A DNA stretch of 12,183 bases. Origin: Sutterella sp. GTDB lineage: Bacteria; Pseudomonadota; Gammaproteobacteria; Burkholderiales; Burkholderiaceae_F. Position 1 is the stretch's first letter. Each line of letters starts with the position of its first letter. The notes beneath the pieces were generated by a model that was not told where the DNA came from, did no database searches, and saw only the letters and a program-made list of their open reading frames with translations. Position numbers and translations under genes: made by a program. Location of the stretch: assembly GCA_019418235.1 (NCBI GenBank), contig DYCH01000077.1, forward strand, positions 33,906-46,088, read 5' to 3'. This document shows, in pieces, positions 5,391-12,183 of the stretch.

Positions 5391-5753
5391 ATGCTTTTAT
5401 CCATTGCCTTATTTTTACTGCTTCAGCTTGTCGGTGAAGCGATCTCCTATGCGCTGGGGCTACCGGTACCGGGGCCTGTGTTCGGGATGCTTTTTTTATT
5501 GATCGGCTTTTTCGTAAGCGACACTTTGATTGAAAAAGTCCGCATGACCGCTTCTGTCCTTTTGGCCCACTTGGCCCTTTTGTTTGTCCCAGCGGGTGTG
5601 GGCATCATTCGTCACGTTGATCGCATTCAAGCCGAATGGGTTGCGATTGCGTTGATTTTGGTCGTGGGCACCGGTGTCACGATGGTGGTGACGGGATTAA
5701 CGGTTCAATGGGCCGCCAAACTTTTGGGGGTGGATGATGACGACAATTGTTGA
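5391..5753 (+). CDS. lrgA: LrgA/CidA family holin-like membrane protein
   Basis: A small integral inner-membrane protein of 120 residues, within the usual size of LrgA/CidA. It has about four hydrophobic segments (roughly 1-22, 25-43, 54-76, 80-105) and the family landmarks LPVPGPVFGM and LLFVPAGVGI. The tail DDDDNC is acidic. ATG at 5391 is chosen because GGAGA sits 7 nt upstream; a TTG at 5373 would add six residues that are not membrane-like. LrgA works with LrgB. In Gram-positive bacteria the pair was first linked to control of murein hydrolases, and relatives are now known to import pyruvate (Bacillus PftAB) or carry glycolate/glycerate (plant PLGG1). Overlap with lrgB by 20 nt implies translational coupling. 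Confidence 0.9.
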   Translation: MLLSIALFLLLQLVGEAISYALGLPVPGPVFGMLFLLIGFFVSDTLIEKVRMTASVLLAHLALLFVPAGVGIIRHVDRIQAEWVAIALILVVGTGVTMVVTGLTVQWAAKLLGVDDDDNC

Positions 5754-6468
5754 TTTGTGGCATCACTTGCAAGCTCAACCCGCCTTGTGGCTTTGCTTGA
5801 CGCTTCTGTCTTATCAATTCGGGATTGTGGTCTATCGCAAAACGGGTTATCTCACCGTGTTTTCCCCCTTTGTGATTGCGGTAGCAATTTTGATGACAGT
5901 GGTGATTTCAACGGATACACCTTATGACACGTTCTTTGAAGGTGCTAAATTCGTGCACTTTTTGTTGGGACCGGCCACCGTTGCTTTAGCCGTTCCTCTT
6001 TTTGATCAACGTCGCCGTTTGGCTAAACTCTGGGCCCCGATCTTTATCGGTGTGTTTGTGGGTTGTGCTACGGGGATTATCTCGACCATCCTTTTAGGGG
6101 CCTTGTTTGGCGCTTCATTTGAAACCATCATGAGTTTGGCACCGAAAAGTGTCACCACGCCAATTGCCATGGGCATTTCGGAAAAGATGGGCGGGATGCC
6201 GGAATTCACTGCCGGGATCGTTGTCTTAACTGGGATTGCGGGCGCAATGATTGCGCTTCCCCTCTACAAACTTTTCCGCATTAAAAAGGACTATATCCAA
6301 GGATTTGCTTTGGGCGTCTCCGCTCACGGCATGGGGACTTCCAGAGCCTTCCAAATCAGTGACAAAGCGGGGGCTTTCGCAGGGCTTGCCATGGGGTTGG
6401 CTGGTTTGGTGACGGCATTCATTGCACCGATGATTGCGCCACCTCTTATCTCATTACTCCTTCCCTAG
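5734..6468 (+). CDS. lrgB: LrgB family membrane protein (putative pyruvate/glycolate-type transporter subunit)
   Basis: A polytopic inner-membrane protein of 244 residues, typical for LrgB/CidB. Family features are visible: FLLGPATVALAVPLF, LAPKSVTTPIAMGISEKMGG and ALGVSAHGMGTSRAF, the last carrying the conserved His-Gly-Met-Gly-Thr stretch near the C-terminus. Six or more membrane segments can be seen. It overlaps lrgA by 20 nt and starts at ATGATG behind GGGGGTGG, so either ATG could be used. Partner and transporter role as for LrgA; which carboxylate is carried cannot be read from the sequence. The gene converges on glmM across a shared hairpin. Confidence 0.93.
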   Translation: MMTTIVDLWHHLQAQPALWLCLTLLSYQFGIVVYRKTGYLTVFSPFVIAVAILMTVVISTDTPYDTFFEGAKFVHFLLGPATVALAVPLFDQRRRLAKLWAPIFIGVFVGCATGIISTILLGALFGASFETIMSLAPKSVTTPIAMGISEKMGGMPEFTAGIVVLTGIAGAMIALPLYKLFRIKKDYIQGFALGVSAHGMGTSRAFQISDKAGAFAGLAMGLAGLVTAFIAPMIAPPLISLLLP

Positions 6469-6476
6469 AAACGCCA

Positions 6477-6498
6477 AAGGCCTGCAAATGCAGGCCTT
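6477..6498. terminator. Hairpin between convergent lrgB and glmM
   Basis: AAGGCCTGC (6477-6485) and GCAGGCCTT (6490-6498) form a perfect 9-bp stem with loop AAAT. It starts 8 nt after the lrgB stop and ends 20 nt beyond the glmM stop, so it serves both strands. U-runs are weak on both sides (TTTCT on the minus strand), so termination may be partial. Confidence 0.6.
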
Positions 6499-6518
6499 CG
6501 TGTTATCTGACAAACCGA

Positions 6519-7853
6519 TTAAAGCGTATCAGCAATCTTTTGCGCTAACGTTTGAGCCAACGCCTTATCATCGGCTTCTACCATAACGCGCAACAAAGGT
6601 TCCGTGCCCGACGGACGAATCAACACGCGGCCACGTCCCGTCAATTTATCTTCAGCGTCCTTAACCGCATCAATCATCGGTTGATGAGCCTTCCAATCAA
6701 AGCCCTTTTCAATACGTTTATTGATTAACACTTGCGGCATCAAAGTAATGTCAGCGGTCAATTCTGCCAACGATTTATTTTGACGACGCATGGCAGCCAA
6801 CACTTGAAGGCTACTCACAATACCGTCGCCCGTCGTTTGGCAATCCAAAACTAACAAGTGACCGGAACTTTCACCCCCGAAAATCCAACCTTCGCGAGCT
6901 TTTAATTGTTCCAACACATAGCGGTCACCGACCTTTGCGCGAACAAATTCCACGCCCAATTCCGCAAAGCGCTTTTCAAGAGCATAGTTCGTCATTAGGG
7001 TGCCCACGGCGCCCTTGACGTCTTCACGTAGCATACGGTCGCGCACCATCACGTAAAGGAGTTCATCACCGTTATAGACGTGACCATGAGCATCAGCCAT
7101 GATTAAGCGGTCAGCGTCACCATCTAAGGCAATACCGACATCGCAGCCGTGCTCAAAAACCTTCTTAGAGAGGTTTTCGGTGTGCGTAGCACCCACGCCG
7201 TCATTGATGTTAAAACCGTCGGGATGCTCACCCACGGTAAAGACATCGGCACCCAGCTCGTGATAGACGGCAGGTGCGACGTGATAGGCCGCGCCATTGG
7301 CGCAATCGACCAAAATACGTAAACCTTTTAAGTCCACATTGTTATCAATCGTGGATTTACAGAATTCAATGTAACGACCCGCTGCATCTTCCAAGCGCCA
7401 GGCTTTACCCAAATCTTTACTTTCAACGCAAGAAAAGCCTTTATCCAACTCTTCTTCGATTTCCAATTCCACTTCATCGGGAAATTTGGTACCGGATTCG
7501 CTAAAAAACTTAATGCCATTGTCGTGATACGGGTTGTGACTTGCACTGATAACGACACCGGCATCGGCGCGCTGCGCACGCGTTAAATAAGCAATGGCAG
7601 GCGTAGGGATCGGGCCGCACAAAACAACGTCAACGCCAGAACTCGAAAAACCGGCTTGCAAGGCGGCTTCTAACATATAACCCGAAACACGCGTGTCTTT
7701 ACCAATGACCACACGTACACGGCGATGACCTTGCATGTGGCGTTTCAAAACACGACCGGCCGCCTGACCCAACTTCATGACAAAATCAGGCGTAATGGGA
7801 AACTCGCCCACAAGACCGCGAACACCGTCGGTACCGAAATATTTACGACTCAT
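6519..7853 (-). CDS. glmM: Phosphoglucosamine mutase
   Basis: Interconverts glucosamine-6-phosphate and glucosamine-1-phosphate, a cytoplasmic step to UDP-N-acetylglucosamine for peptidoglycan and LPS. The 444 residues match the bacterial enzyme. The N-terminus is KYFGTDGVRG. The phosphorylated serine is S105 in ISASHNPYHDNGIKFF. The magnesium loop is DGDADR (244-249). The sugar-binding loop is GGESSGH (326-332). The phosphate-binding loop is RPSGTEPLLRV (413-423). Every catalytic region is intact. AGGTGA lies 7 nt before the ATG. It follows folP by 18 bp, the same order as folP-glmM in enterobacteria, so the two form one operon. Confidence 0.97.
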   Translation of the reverse strand: MSRKYFGTDGVRGLVGEFPITPDFVMKLGQAAGRVLKRHMQGHRRVRVVIGKDTRVSGYMLEAALQAGFSSSGVDVVLCGPIPTPAIAYLTRAQRADAGVVISASHNPYHDNGIKFFSESGTKFPDEVELEIEEELDKGFSCVESKDLGKAWRLEDAAGRYIEFCKSTIDNNVDLKGLRILVDCANGAAYHVAPAVYHELGADVFTVGEHPDGFNINDGVGATHTENLSKKVFEHGCDVGIALDGDADRLIMADAHGHVYNGDELLYVMVRDRMLREDVKGAVGTLMTNYALEKRFAELGVEFVRAKVGDRYVLEQLKAREGWIFGGESSGHLLVLDCQTTGDGIVSSLQVLAAMRRQNKSLAELTADITLMPQVLINKRIEKGFDWKAHQPMIDAVKDAEDKLTGRGRVLIRPSGTEPLLRVMVEADDKALAQTLAQKIADTL

Positions 7854-7871
7854 AAGAATTCACCTTGATCG

Positions 7872-8699
7872 TTATTTTGCGTTAATCGTACTATGCCAAA
7901 TTGTAAACGCATCTTTGGTGGCTGCAACATCATGCACTCGAATAATTTGTGCGCCACCCTGTGCGGCAAGCAACGCTCCCGTCACCGAAGCCACCATTCG
8001 ATCCTTTGTTTCTCGTCCCGTCACGGCACCCAAACTCGATTTACGAGACAAGCCCACTAAGTGAGGATAAGGCAAGCGAACAAAATGATCGGTGTTGGCT
8101 AAAAGTTTAAAGTTTTGTTCAACGGTCTTCCCAAACCCAAAACCATAGTCCAAACAAATACGACTGCGCTCAATCCCCGACTTTTCACACACTTGGGCTC
8201 GTTCTAATAAAAACGCTTCAACTTCAGCAATCAAGTCGTCATAGTGAGGCGCCACTTGCATCGTTCGAGGTTGCCCTTGCATGTGCATCAAGCACACGCC
8301 TACGTTCGATTCTGCTACCGCTTCTAGGGCCCCCGGCTCTCGTAGAGCACGAATGTCATTAATGATGTGAGCGCCCACCTTAATCGCTTCTCGCATCACG
8401 CAGGCTTTACTCGTATCAACGGAGATGATGTAGCCCTTTTCAACCAAGGCCTTAACCACCGGCACCACTCGACGGATTTCCTCGTCTTCGGCGACATCGG
8501 CTGCGCCAGGACGCGTTGATTCACCGCCAATATCGATAATGTCAGCCCCCTCTTCAATCATTTTGTCTGCGTGCGCAATGGCGGCAGCAAAACCGTCATG
8601 CTCGCCACCATCGGAAAAAGAGTCGGGCGTTACGTTCAAAATCCCCATAATGAGAGGGCGAGATAAATCTAAAACCCTGTCACCACACTGCCATTTCAT
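7872..8699 (-). CDS. folP: Dihydropteroate synthase
   Basis: Condenses p-aminobenzoate with 6-hydroxymethyl-7,8-dihydropterin diphosphate in folate synthesis; the target of sulfonamides. It is 275 residues with a TIM-barrel layout. Motifs: NVTPDSF (22-28), GGESTRPGA (58-66), VDTSK (D95), IND (N114), HMQGQPRTMQ, GLSRKS (K220) and RVHDVAA (R254, H256). The pterin-site segment reads DYGFGFGK (184-191) where the family has DPGFGFGK, so Pro is replaced by Tyr while Asp184 is kept. The codon is a clean TAT. AGAGG lies 7 nt before the ATG, and a likely -10 TACAAT lies about 36 nt upstream without a good -35. First gene of the folP-glmM operon. Confidence 0.96.
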   Translation of the reverse strand: MKWQCGDRVLDLSRPLIMGILNVTPDSFSDGGEHDGFAAAIAHADKMIEEGADIIDIGGESTRPGAADVAEDEEIRRVVPVVKALVEKGYIISVDTSKACVMREAIKVGAHIINDIRALREPGALEAVAESNVGVCLMHMQGQPRTMQVAPHYDDLIAEVEAFLLERAQVCEKSGIERSRICLDYGFGFGKTVEQNFKLLANTDHFVRLPYPHLVGLSRKSSLGAVTGRETKDRMVASVTGALLAAQGGAQIIRVHDVAATKDAFTIWHSTINAK

Positions 8700-8852
8700 A
8701 CAAAAACCTCTGCAATAAAAACAATGACCTTATTGTACAGAGAGCGGATTTCCAGCGTTTTCAAAAAAATGCTCCGTTACACACATTTGCTTTTCAAAAC
8801 AAAGCCTAAGTGATACCTTTAAAAAATTGAAAGATATTTTGAATGACAAGAT

Positions 8853-8881
8853 TTGCAATTTCTTAAAAAAGTCTGCATAAT
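8853..8881 (+). promoter_or_regulatory. Promoter of the tRNA operon
   Basis: TTGCAA (8853-8858), a 17-bp spacer and CATAAT (8876-8881) lie 18 bp before tRNA-Pro. The following GACGACTCGCGC is G+C-rich, as is usual for the discriminator of stringently controlled stable-RNA promoters. The rest of the 200-bp interval after folP (8700-8852) shows nothing else I can name. Confidence 0.75.
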
Positions 8882-8899
8882 GACGACTCGCGCTTTTGA

Positions 8900-8976
8900 C
8901 GGGGCGTAGCGCAGTCCGGTAGCGCGTCTGCTTTGGGAGCAGAATGTCGGGGGTTCGAATCCCTTCGCCCCGACCA
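8900..8976 (+). tRNA. tRNA-Pro (anticodon TGG)
   Basis: 77 nt with encoded CCA. The acceptor CGGGGCG pairs with CGCCCCG, discriminator A. The anticodon loop TTTGGGA sits between TCTGC and GCAGA, giving anticodon TGG, which reads CCN-type proline codons. The T arm GGGGGTTCGAATCCCTT is standard. First of three tRNAs in the operon. Confidence 0.97.
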
Positions 8977-8995
8977 TAGCCCTGAAAGATTCAAA

Positions 8996-9072
8996 CCGCC
9001 CGTAGCTCAGTTGGATAGAGCATCGGCCTTCTAAGCCGAGGGTCACAGGTTCGAATCCTGTCGGGCGGGCCA
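8996..9072 (+). tRNA. tRNA-Arg (anticodon TCT)
   Basis: 77 nt with encoded CCA. The acceptor CCGCCCG pairs with CGGGCGG, discriminator G. The anticodon loop CTTCTAA between TCGGC and GCCGA gives TCT, reading the rare AGA/AGG arginine codons. The T stem is ACAGG/CCTGT. It lies 19 nt after tRNA-Pro. Confidence 0.97.
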
Positions 9073-9083
9073 AAAAATTTAGT

Positions 9084-9160
9084 GGTGGGAATAGCTCAGT
9101 TGGTAGAGTCCCGGATTGTGATTCCGGTTGTCGTGGGTTCGAGTCCCATTTCCCACCCCA
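9084..9160 (+). tRNA. tRNA-His (anticodon GTG)
   Basis: 77 nt including the extra G(-1) that pairs with C73, the identity mark of histidine tRNA: GGTGGGAA at the 5' end and TTCCCACC before CCA. The anticodon loop is TTGTGAT, anticodon GTG. It lies 11 nt after tRNA-Arg and ends the operon. Confidence 0.97.
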
Positions 9161-9183
9161 CTAACTTTTTAAAGCGCAAAAAT

Positions 9184-9220
9184 TGCTCGTAACCTTTTTG
9201 AGGTTGACGAGCATTTTTTT
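9184..9220 (+). terminator. Terminator of the tRNA operon
   Basis: TGCTCGT-AACCT (9184-9195) pairs with AGGTT-ACGAGCA (9201-9213, one bulged G at 9206), loop TTTTG, followed by seven T residues. It lies 23 nt after tRNA-His. Confidence 0.92.
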
Positions 9221-9251
9221 ATCCAAAATTTCCTTTCCCTGCATGACCACC

Positions 9252-9288
9252 AAACAAAAATCCGACCCCAAATTGCTTCGGGATCGGA
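9252..9288 (-). terminator. Terminator of htpX
   Basis: On the minus strand TCCGATCCC (9288-9280) pairs with GGGGTCGGA (9269-9261) with one G-U pair, followed by TTTTTGTTT. It starts 21 nt after the htpX stop codon. Confidence 0.88.
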
Positions 9289-9309
9289 CTTCTTAAAAAT
9301 CAAATCAAC

Positions 9310-10206
9310 TTAATTTTGTTGATGGCTACGCAAAGCCTTGATGCGATCTTCGATCGGCGGGTGCGTGGCTAACAAAGAACCCATACCACCGCTGATACCA
9401 AAGCCCTTAACGTTGCCGGGCAATTCCGTCGGGGCTTGACCGCCCAAACGAGCCAAGGCGTTGATCATCGGAGCGGGTGAACCCAATGCATCCGCGGCTC
9501 CCGCATCAGCACGGTATTCACGATAGCGAGAGAAGGCTGCCACCAACATCGAACCCAAGAGACCCAAGACGATGTCTAAAACCAAACTCGTAATGTAGTA
9601 ACCGGCGCCCGGTGCATCGTCTTCGTTGCGCAAAATCACGCGATCAACAAAGTTACCGATGATACGGGACAAGAACACCACAAACGTGTTGATCACACCT
9701 TGCATCAAGGTCATCGTCACCATGTCACCATTGGCAACGTGACTCATTTCGTGCCCCAACACGGCTTCGACTTCTTCCTTATTCATGGAAGCCAACAAAC
9801 CGTCAGAGACTGCCACCAAGGAGTTGTTCTTGCTCGGGCCCGTTGCAAAAGCGTTGGGCTCGCCGTGATAGATACCCACTTCAGGCATCGCCACCCCTTT
9901 GATTTGAGCCAAATTCGAAACCGTTTGCACCAACCAGCGTTCCACTTCATTGCGCGGATTGTTCACATCAATCATTTGCAAGCCCATGGAGTGCTTGGCC
10001 ATCGTTTTGCTCATAAACAAGCTGATGATGGAACCGCTAAAGCCCACAATAGCTGCAAAGATAAAGAGCGAAACCAAATTTTGGTTGCCGCCGGCAATCT
10101 GCGAGAAGTTCACCCCGAAGAAGAAACTAACGAGGTTTAAGATGATCGACAACATCACCAAAATGGCCAAGTTGGTCAAGATGAATAAGCCAATACGTTT
10201 GAACAT
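9310..10206 (-). CDS. htpX: Membrane zinc metalloprotease HtpX
   Basis: An inner-membrane M48 protease that clears misfolded membrane proteins together with FtsH and the stress response. It is 298 residues from the chosen start. Two N-terminal membrane segments (about 5-30 and 43-65) precede the cytoplasmic catalytic part. The zinc motif HEMSH (152-156) is followed by a third ligand E230 in SRYREYRADAGAA. A hydrophobic pair lies around 165-185 and 203-225. ATHPPIEDRI near the end is typical. ATG at 10206 gives the family's MFKRIGLFILTNLA start and has AAGGAAA 5-7 nt upstream; the longer frame from 10227 adds seven residues without such support. It is flanked by terminators on both sides, so it is a single-gene unit. 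Confidence 0.96.
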   Translation of the reverse strand: MFKRIGLFILTNLAILVMLSIILNLVSFFFGVNFSQIAGGNQNLVSLFIFAAIVGFSGSIISLFMSKTMAKHSMGLQMIDVNNPRNEVERWLVQTVSNLAQIKGVAMPEVGIYHGEPNAFATGPSKNNSLVAVSDGLLASMNKEEVEAVLGHEMSHVANGDMVTMTLMQGVINTFVVFLSRIIGNFVDRVILRNEDDAPGAGYYITSLVLDIVLGLLGSMLVAAFSRYREYRADAGAADALGSPAPMINALARLGGQAPTELPGNVKGFGISGGMGSLLATHPPIEDRIKALRSHQQN

Positions 10207-10304
10207 GAAGTTTCCTTGAATTAACAATAAGTTTTATGACTCGAAGTGTACAAAAAACTTTGACGAATATCGGTCTCAAAACCCCTGAAAAATGTAAACA
10301 AATT

Positions 10305-10342
10305 AAAAAGGCTTGTTAGGTCGGTACAAACCCTAACAAGCC
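10305..10342 (-). terminator. Terminator of lapB
   Basis: On the minus strand GGCTTGTTAGG (10342-10332) pairs exactly with CCTAACAAGCC (10320-10310) over 11 bp, loop of 11 nt, followed by TTTTT. It begins 10 nt after the lapB stop. Confidence 0.92.
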
Positions 10343-10352
10343 AGTATTGCGT

Positions 10353-11504
10353 TTAGTCTTCAATGCGAGTAGGCGGATATGTCCCCCACCCAGAGCATCC
10401 GGGGCAGTGCCATTGGAACCCCTTTGCTCTAAAACCGCACTCGGAGCATTCATAGCGTCCGGGTTGTGATACATAGGGTTTCAAAAGTTGTGACAGAAGT
10501 TGCAACTCTGCGTTATCGGGGTGATCTTTTAAGCGCAATTGCGTTAACTTTTCGTACGCTAAAAGACTCGGATGACGCTCAAGCTCTTCTTTTAATAAGC
10601 GCATCGCCCCTTCATCGCCTTCGGCTTGTTGCACAATATCCAAAGCGATTGACAAGGTTTCAGCTCGCGGCATATCCGCTAGCGCACGATGAATCAGATT
10701 CATGGCCTGTTCGTGCTTACCCAACATCTCGTAAGCTTTTGCCATATGAGCCATCACGAGTGTCAAGTGTTCAGGAGACACTCTTTCAACCTTTGCCCAA
10801 TAAGAAAGGGCTTCTTCGGGTTGATTGGTTTGAAGAGAAATGTGTCCCAGAGCAATCAAAGCGCGCACGCAACGACGATCGATCTTAAGGGCTTCTTCCA
10901 ACAGGTGCTTGGCATCGTCGACCTCTTTACGACGAAGGTGACGATCGGCCAATTCACAATGAAAGTGAGCAATTTCAGAAATGTGATTTTCACCGGCCTC
11001 TTTCTCAAGGCGATTGGCCATCTCAATGGCGCTTTCCCACTCGTTTTCCGTGCAATAGATATTAAGTAACGCATGCATGGCATCTAAGTGATATTCAGGC
11101 TCTTCGAGCAAACGCTTAAAGCTTGCTTCCGCACGATCGTAAAGACCGGCCTTCAAATAGTCGTTAGCCAATTCAAACAAAGCCAAGGATCTTTCTTGAG
11201 CCGGGAGATCGGCACGATTGAGGAGATGATTGTGGATGCGAATGGCGCGATCAAACTCACCGCGACGACAGAACAAATTGCCCAAAGCATGGTGCAACTC
11301 AATCGTTTCGGGGTCTAACTTCACCACTTCGATAAAAGCATCGATGGCCTTATCGGGTTGCTCATTTAAGAGCAAATTGATGCCCTTGTAATAAGTTTCC
11401 GGTCGGCGTTCATTGTCACGCTGTCTTTGATCCAACCCTCTTAACCACCAACCGGCAACAAAAAGTGCAGGCACGGCGATGAGATACCAAAGTTCAAGCT
11501 CCAT
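10353..11504 (-). CDS. lapB: LPS assembly protein LapB (YciM), TPR and rubredoxin-like
   Basis: An inner-membrane-anchored regulator of LPS synthesis which, in enterobacteria, promotes FtsH-mediated turnover of LpxC. The 383 residues fit the family. One N-terminal membrane segment (about 5-22, LWYLIAVPALFVAGWWL) is followed by a run of tetratricopeptide repeats from about 37 to 335, with signature pairs such as AIDAFIEVVKLDP and AKHLLEEALKIDRR. The C-terminal rubredoxin-type metal knuckle has C353, C356, C367 and C370 in two CxxC pairs. AAGGGA lies 9 nt before ATG. The usual partner lapA is not next to it: upstream is a 150-bp gap and then infA. Confidence 0.95.
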   Translation of the reverse strand: MELELWYLIAVPALFVAGWWLRGLDQRQRDNERRPETYYKGINLLLNEQPDKAIDAFIEVVKLDPETIELHHALGNLFCRRGEFDRAIRIHNHLLNRADLPAQERSLALFELANDYLKAGLYDRAEASFKRLLEEPEYHLDAMHALLNIYCTENEWESAIEMANRLEKEAGENHISEIAHFHCELADRHLRRKEVDDAKHLLEEALKIDRRCVRALIALGHISLQTNQPEEALSYWAKVERVSPEHLTLVMAHMAKAYEMLGKHEQAMNLIHRALADMPRAETLSIALDIVQQAEGDEGAMRLLKEELERHPSLLAYEKLTQLRLKDHPDNAELQLLSQLLKPYVSQPGRYECSECGFRAKGFQWHCPGCSGWGTYPPTRIED

Positions 11505-11538
11505 GACTCAATCCCTTTCGAGAACACATATTCTGCTT

Positions 11539-11557
11539 ATTGTACTGCCAATGGCAG
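11539..11557 (-). promoter_or_regulatory. Candidate lapB -10 with adjoining palindrome
   Basis: On the minus strand TACAAT (11544-11539) lies 34 nt before the lapB start. Directly upstream is CTGCCA-T-TGGCAG (11557-11545), a perfect 6-1-6 inverted repeat occupying the spacer, as an operator would. No good -35 is visible. The words GTACAATAAG are shared with the region before folP. Only the palindrome is certain. Confidence 0.35.
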
Positions 11558-11657
11558 ACAACACGAAAGCGCCGCCAATCCTGCCTTCATCGGAAAGCAA
11601 AATTAACGGCACAAAATTCTTTTTTCTGACGACTCAGTAAGTCGACGGCGCTAACAA

Positions 11658-11924
11658 TTAGCGACGACGATTCGTACCGGCGGCTTGAGCAGCAGACGGA
11701 CGACCTTCGATGTGACGGAAGGTGATACGACCCTTCGTTAAGTCGTAGGGGGAGAGTTCGAGAGAGACTTTATCACCGGCCAAAATGCGGATGTGGTGCT
11801 TACGCATCTTACCGTTGGTGTAAGCAACTAATTCGTGGTCATTGTCCAACTTGACACGATAACGGGCATCGGGCAACACTTCGAGCACAACGCCGCTCAT
11901 TTCGATGAGATCTTCTTTTGCCAT
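11658..11924 (-). CDS. infA: Translation initiation factor IF-1, long-tailed form
   Basis: Binds the 30S A site during initiation. It is 88 residues, beginning MAKEDLIEMSGVV, with the OB-fold landmarks GKMRKHHIRILAGDKVSLELSPYDLTKGRITFRH. It is longer than the standard 72-residue IF-1 because of an extra basic tail after RHIEG (PSAAQAAGTNRRR). Betaproteobacteria often carry two IF-1 genes, and this tailed type resembles the second, non-ribosomal-operon copy. There is no ribosomal protein operon here, which agrees. GGAG lies close before the ATG at 11924; an upstream extension to 11957 lacks support. It is divergent from the tmRNA gene. Confidence 0.95.
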   Translation of the reverse strand: MAKEDLIEMSGVVLEVLPDARYRVKLDNDHELVAYTNGKMRKHHIRILAGDKVSLELSPYDLTKGRITFRHIEGRPSAAQAAGTNRRR

Positions 11925-12105
11925 AATTCTCCGTGGTAAAGCAACAACGCTTTCCACTTTTCAAAAATTGATATTTTACCCATCGGTTCTTGCTCATTCA
12001 TACGCTCACCGTGGGCAGTTTTTCTTTGCGAAACAAAGACGAAGCGAATTTTAGAGCAATTTGCATTTAAAAACGAATTATTTTGTTAAATTCCTACAAC
12101 TTTTC

Positions 12106-12134
12106 GTGCAAAAAAGTGCTTTTTACGCCATAAT
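12106..12134 (+). promoter_or_regulatory. Promoter of the tmRNA gene
   Basis: GTGCAA (12106-12111), a 17-bp spacer and CATAAT (12129-12134) lie 20 bp before the expected mature 5' end. The -10 is identical to that of the tRNA operon. The rest of the interval 11925-12105 must hold the infA promoter (minus strand), which I could not fix. Confidence 0.6.
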
Positions 12135-12154
12135 CATCGTTCGACAAGTTATGT

Positions 12155-12183
12155 GGGGACGACCTGGTTTCGACAGGGGTCAC
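12155..12183 (+). ncRNA. ssrA: tmRNA, 5' end only
   Basis: GGGGACGACCTGGTTTCGAC followed by AGGGG is the highly conserved 5' end of transfer-messenger RNA, whose acceptor and T-arm-like bases lie in this segment. The window ends after 29 bases, so the tag-coding region is not visible. tmRNA rescues stalled ribosomes together with SmpB. Confidence 0.88.

Noticed and set aside
8819..9073. Minus-strand 84-codon frame containing ARPTGFEPVTLGL
   Set aside because: This is the well-known spurious translation of tRNA genes on the opposite strand; it overlaps tRNA-Pro and tRNA-Arg.

Overview
The window looks like chromosomal DNA of a moderately AT-rich betaproteobacterium. My best guess is a gut-type Burkholderiales of the Sutterella/Parasutterella kind. 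The grounds are the long-tailed, betaproteobacterial style of IF-1 beside the tmRNA gene, AhpC, HtpX and LapB sequences of proteobacterial type, a folP-glmM pair, and a secreted M20 peptidase cassette. The genus is inference; the gene families are read directly.

Layout. Bases 1-282 hold a 22-23 bp degenerate tandem repeat and the ahpC control region, which carries two inverted repeats. ahpC (283-846) ends in a strong terminator. From 960 to 1233 there is a compact unit: a promoter with a perfect 7-1-7 Fur box in its spacer, about 240 nt without a credible gene, and a terminator. I read it as an iron-responsive small RNA. A minus-strand AAA ATPase/DUF234 gene (1236-2642) follows, then an AT-rich, gene-free stretch (2643-2955) full of palindromes. 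Next is a minus-strand, two-gene, exported M20 peptidase cassette (3018-5170). Divergent from it is lrgA-lrgB (5391-6468), which converges on folP-glmM (minus, 6519-8699). A tRNA operon Pro-Arg-His (plus, 8900-9160) is followed by minus-strand htpX (9310-10206), lapB (10353-11504) and infA (11658-11924). The first 29 bases of tmRNA (plus) close the window.

How the genes fit together. Most of the right half is housekeeping: folate and amino-sugar synthesis, membrane protein quality control, LPS assembly control, translation initiation and ribosome rescue. The left half is more accessory. The two observations most worth following are these. (1) A complete exported M20 metallopeptidase lacks the usual lid-domain histidine and GG-x-x-x-N motif, and is followed 26 bp downstream by an exported, stand-alone M20 lid domain that has both. 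(2) There is a Fur-boxed RNA gene, with an 8-bp hairpin that displays an anti-Shine-Dalgarno loop. Stem and spacing claims were read by eye; no database search or folding program was run.
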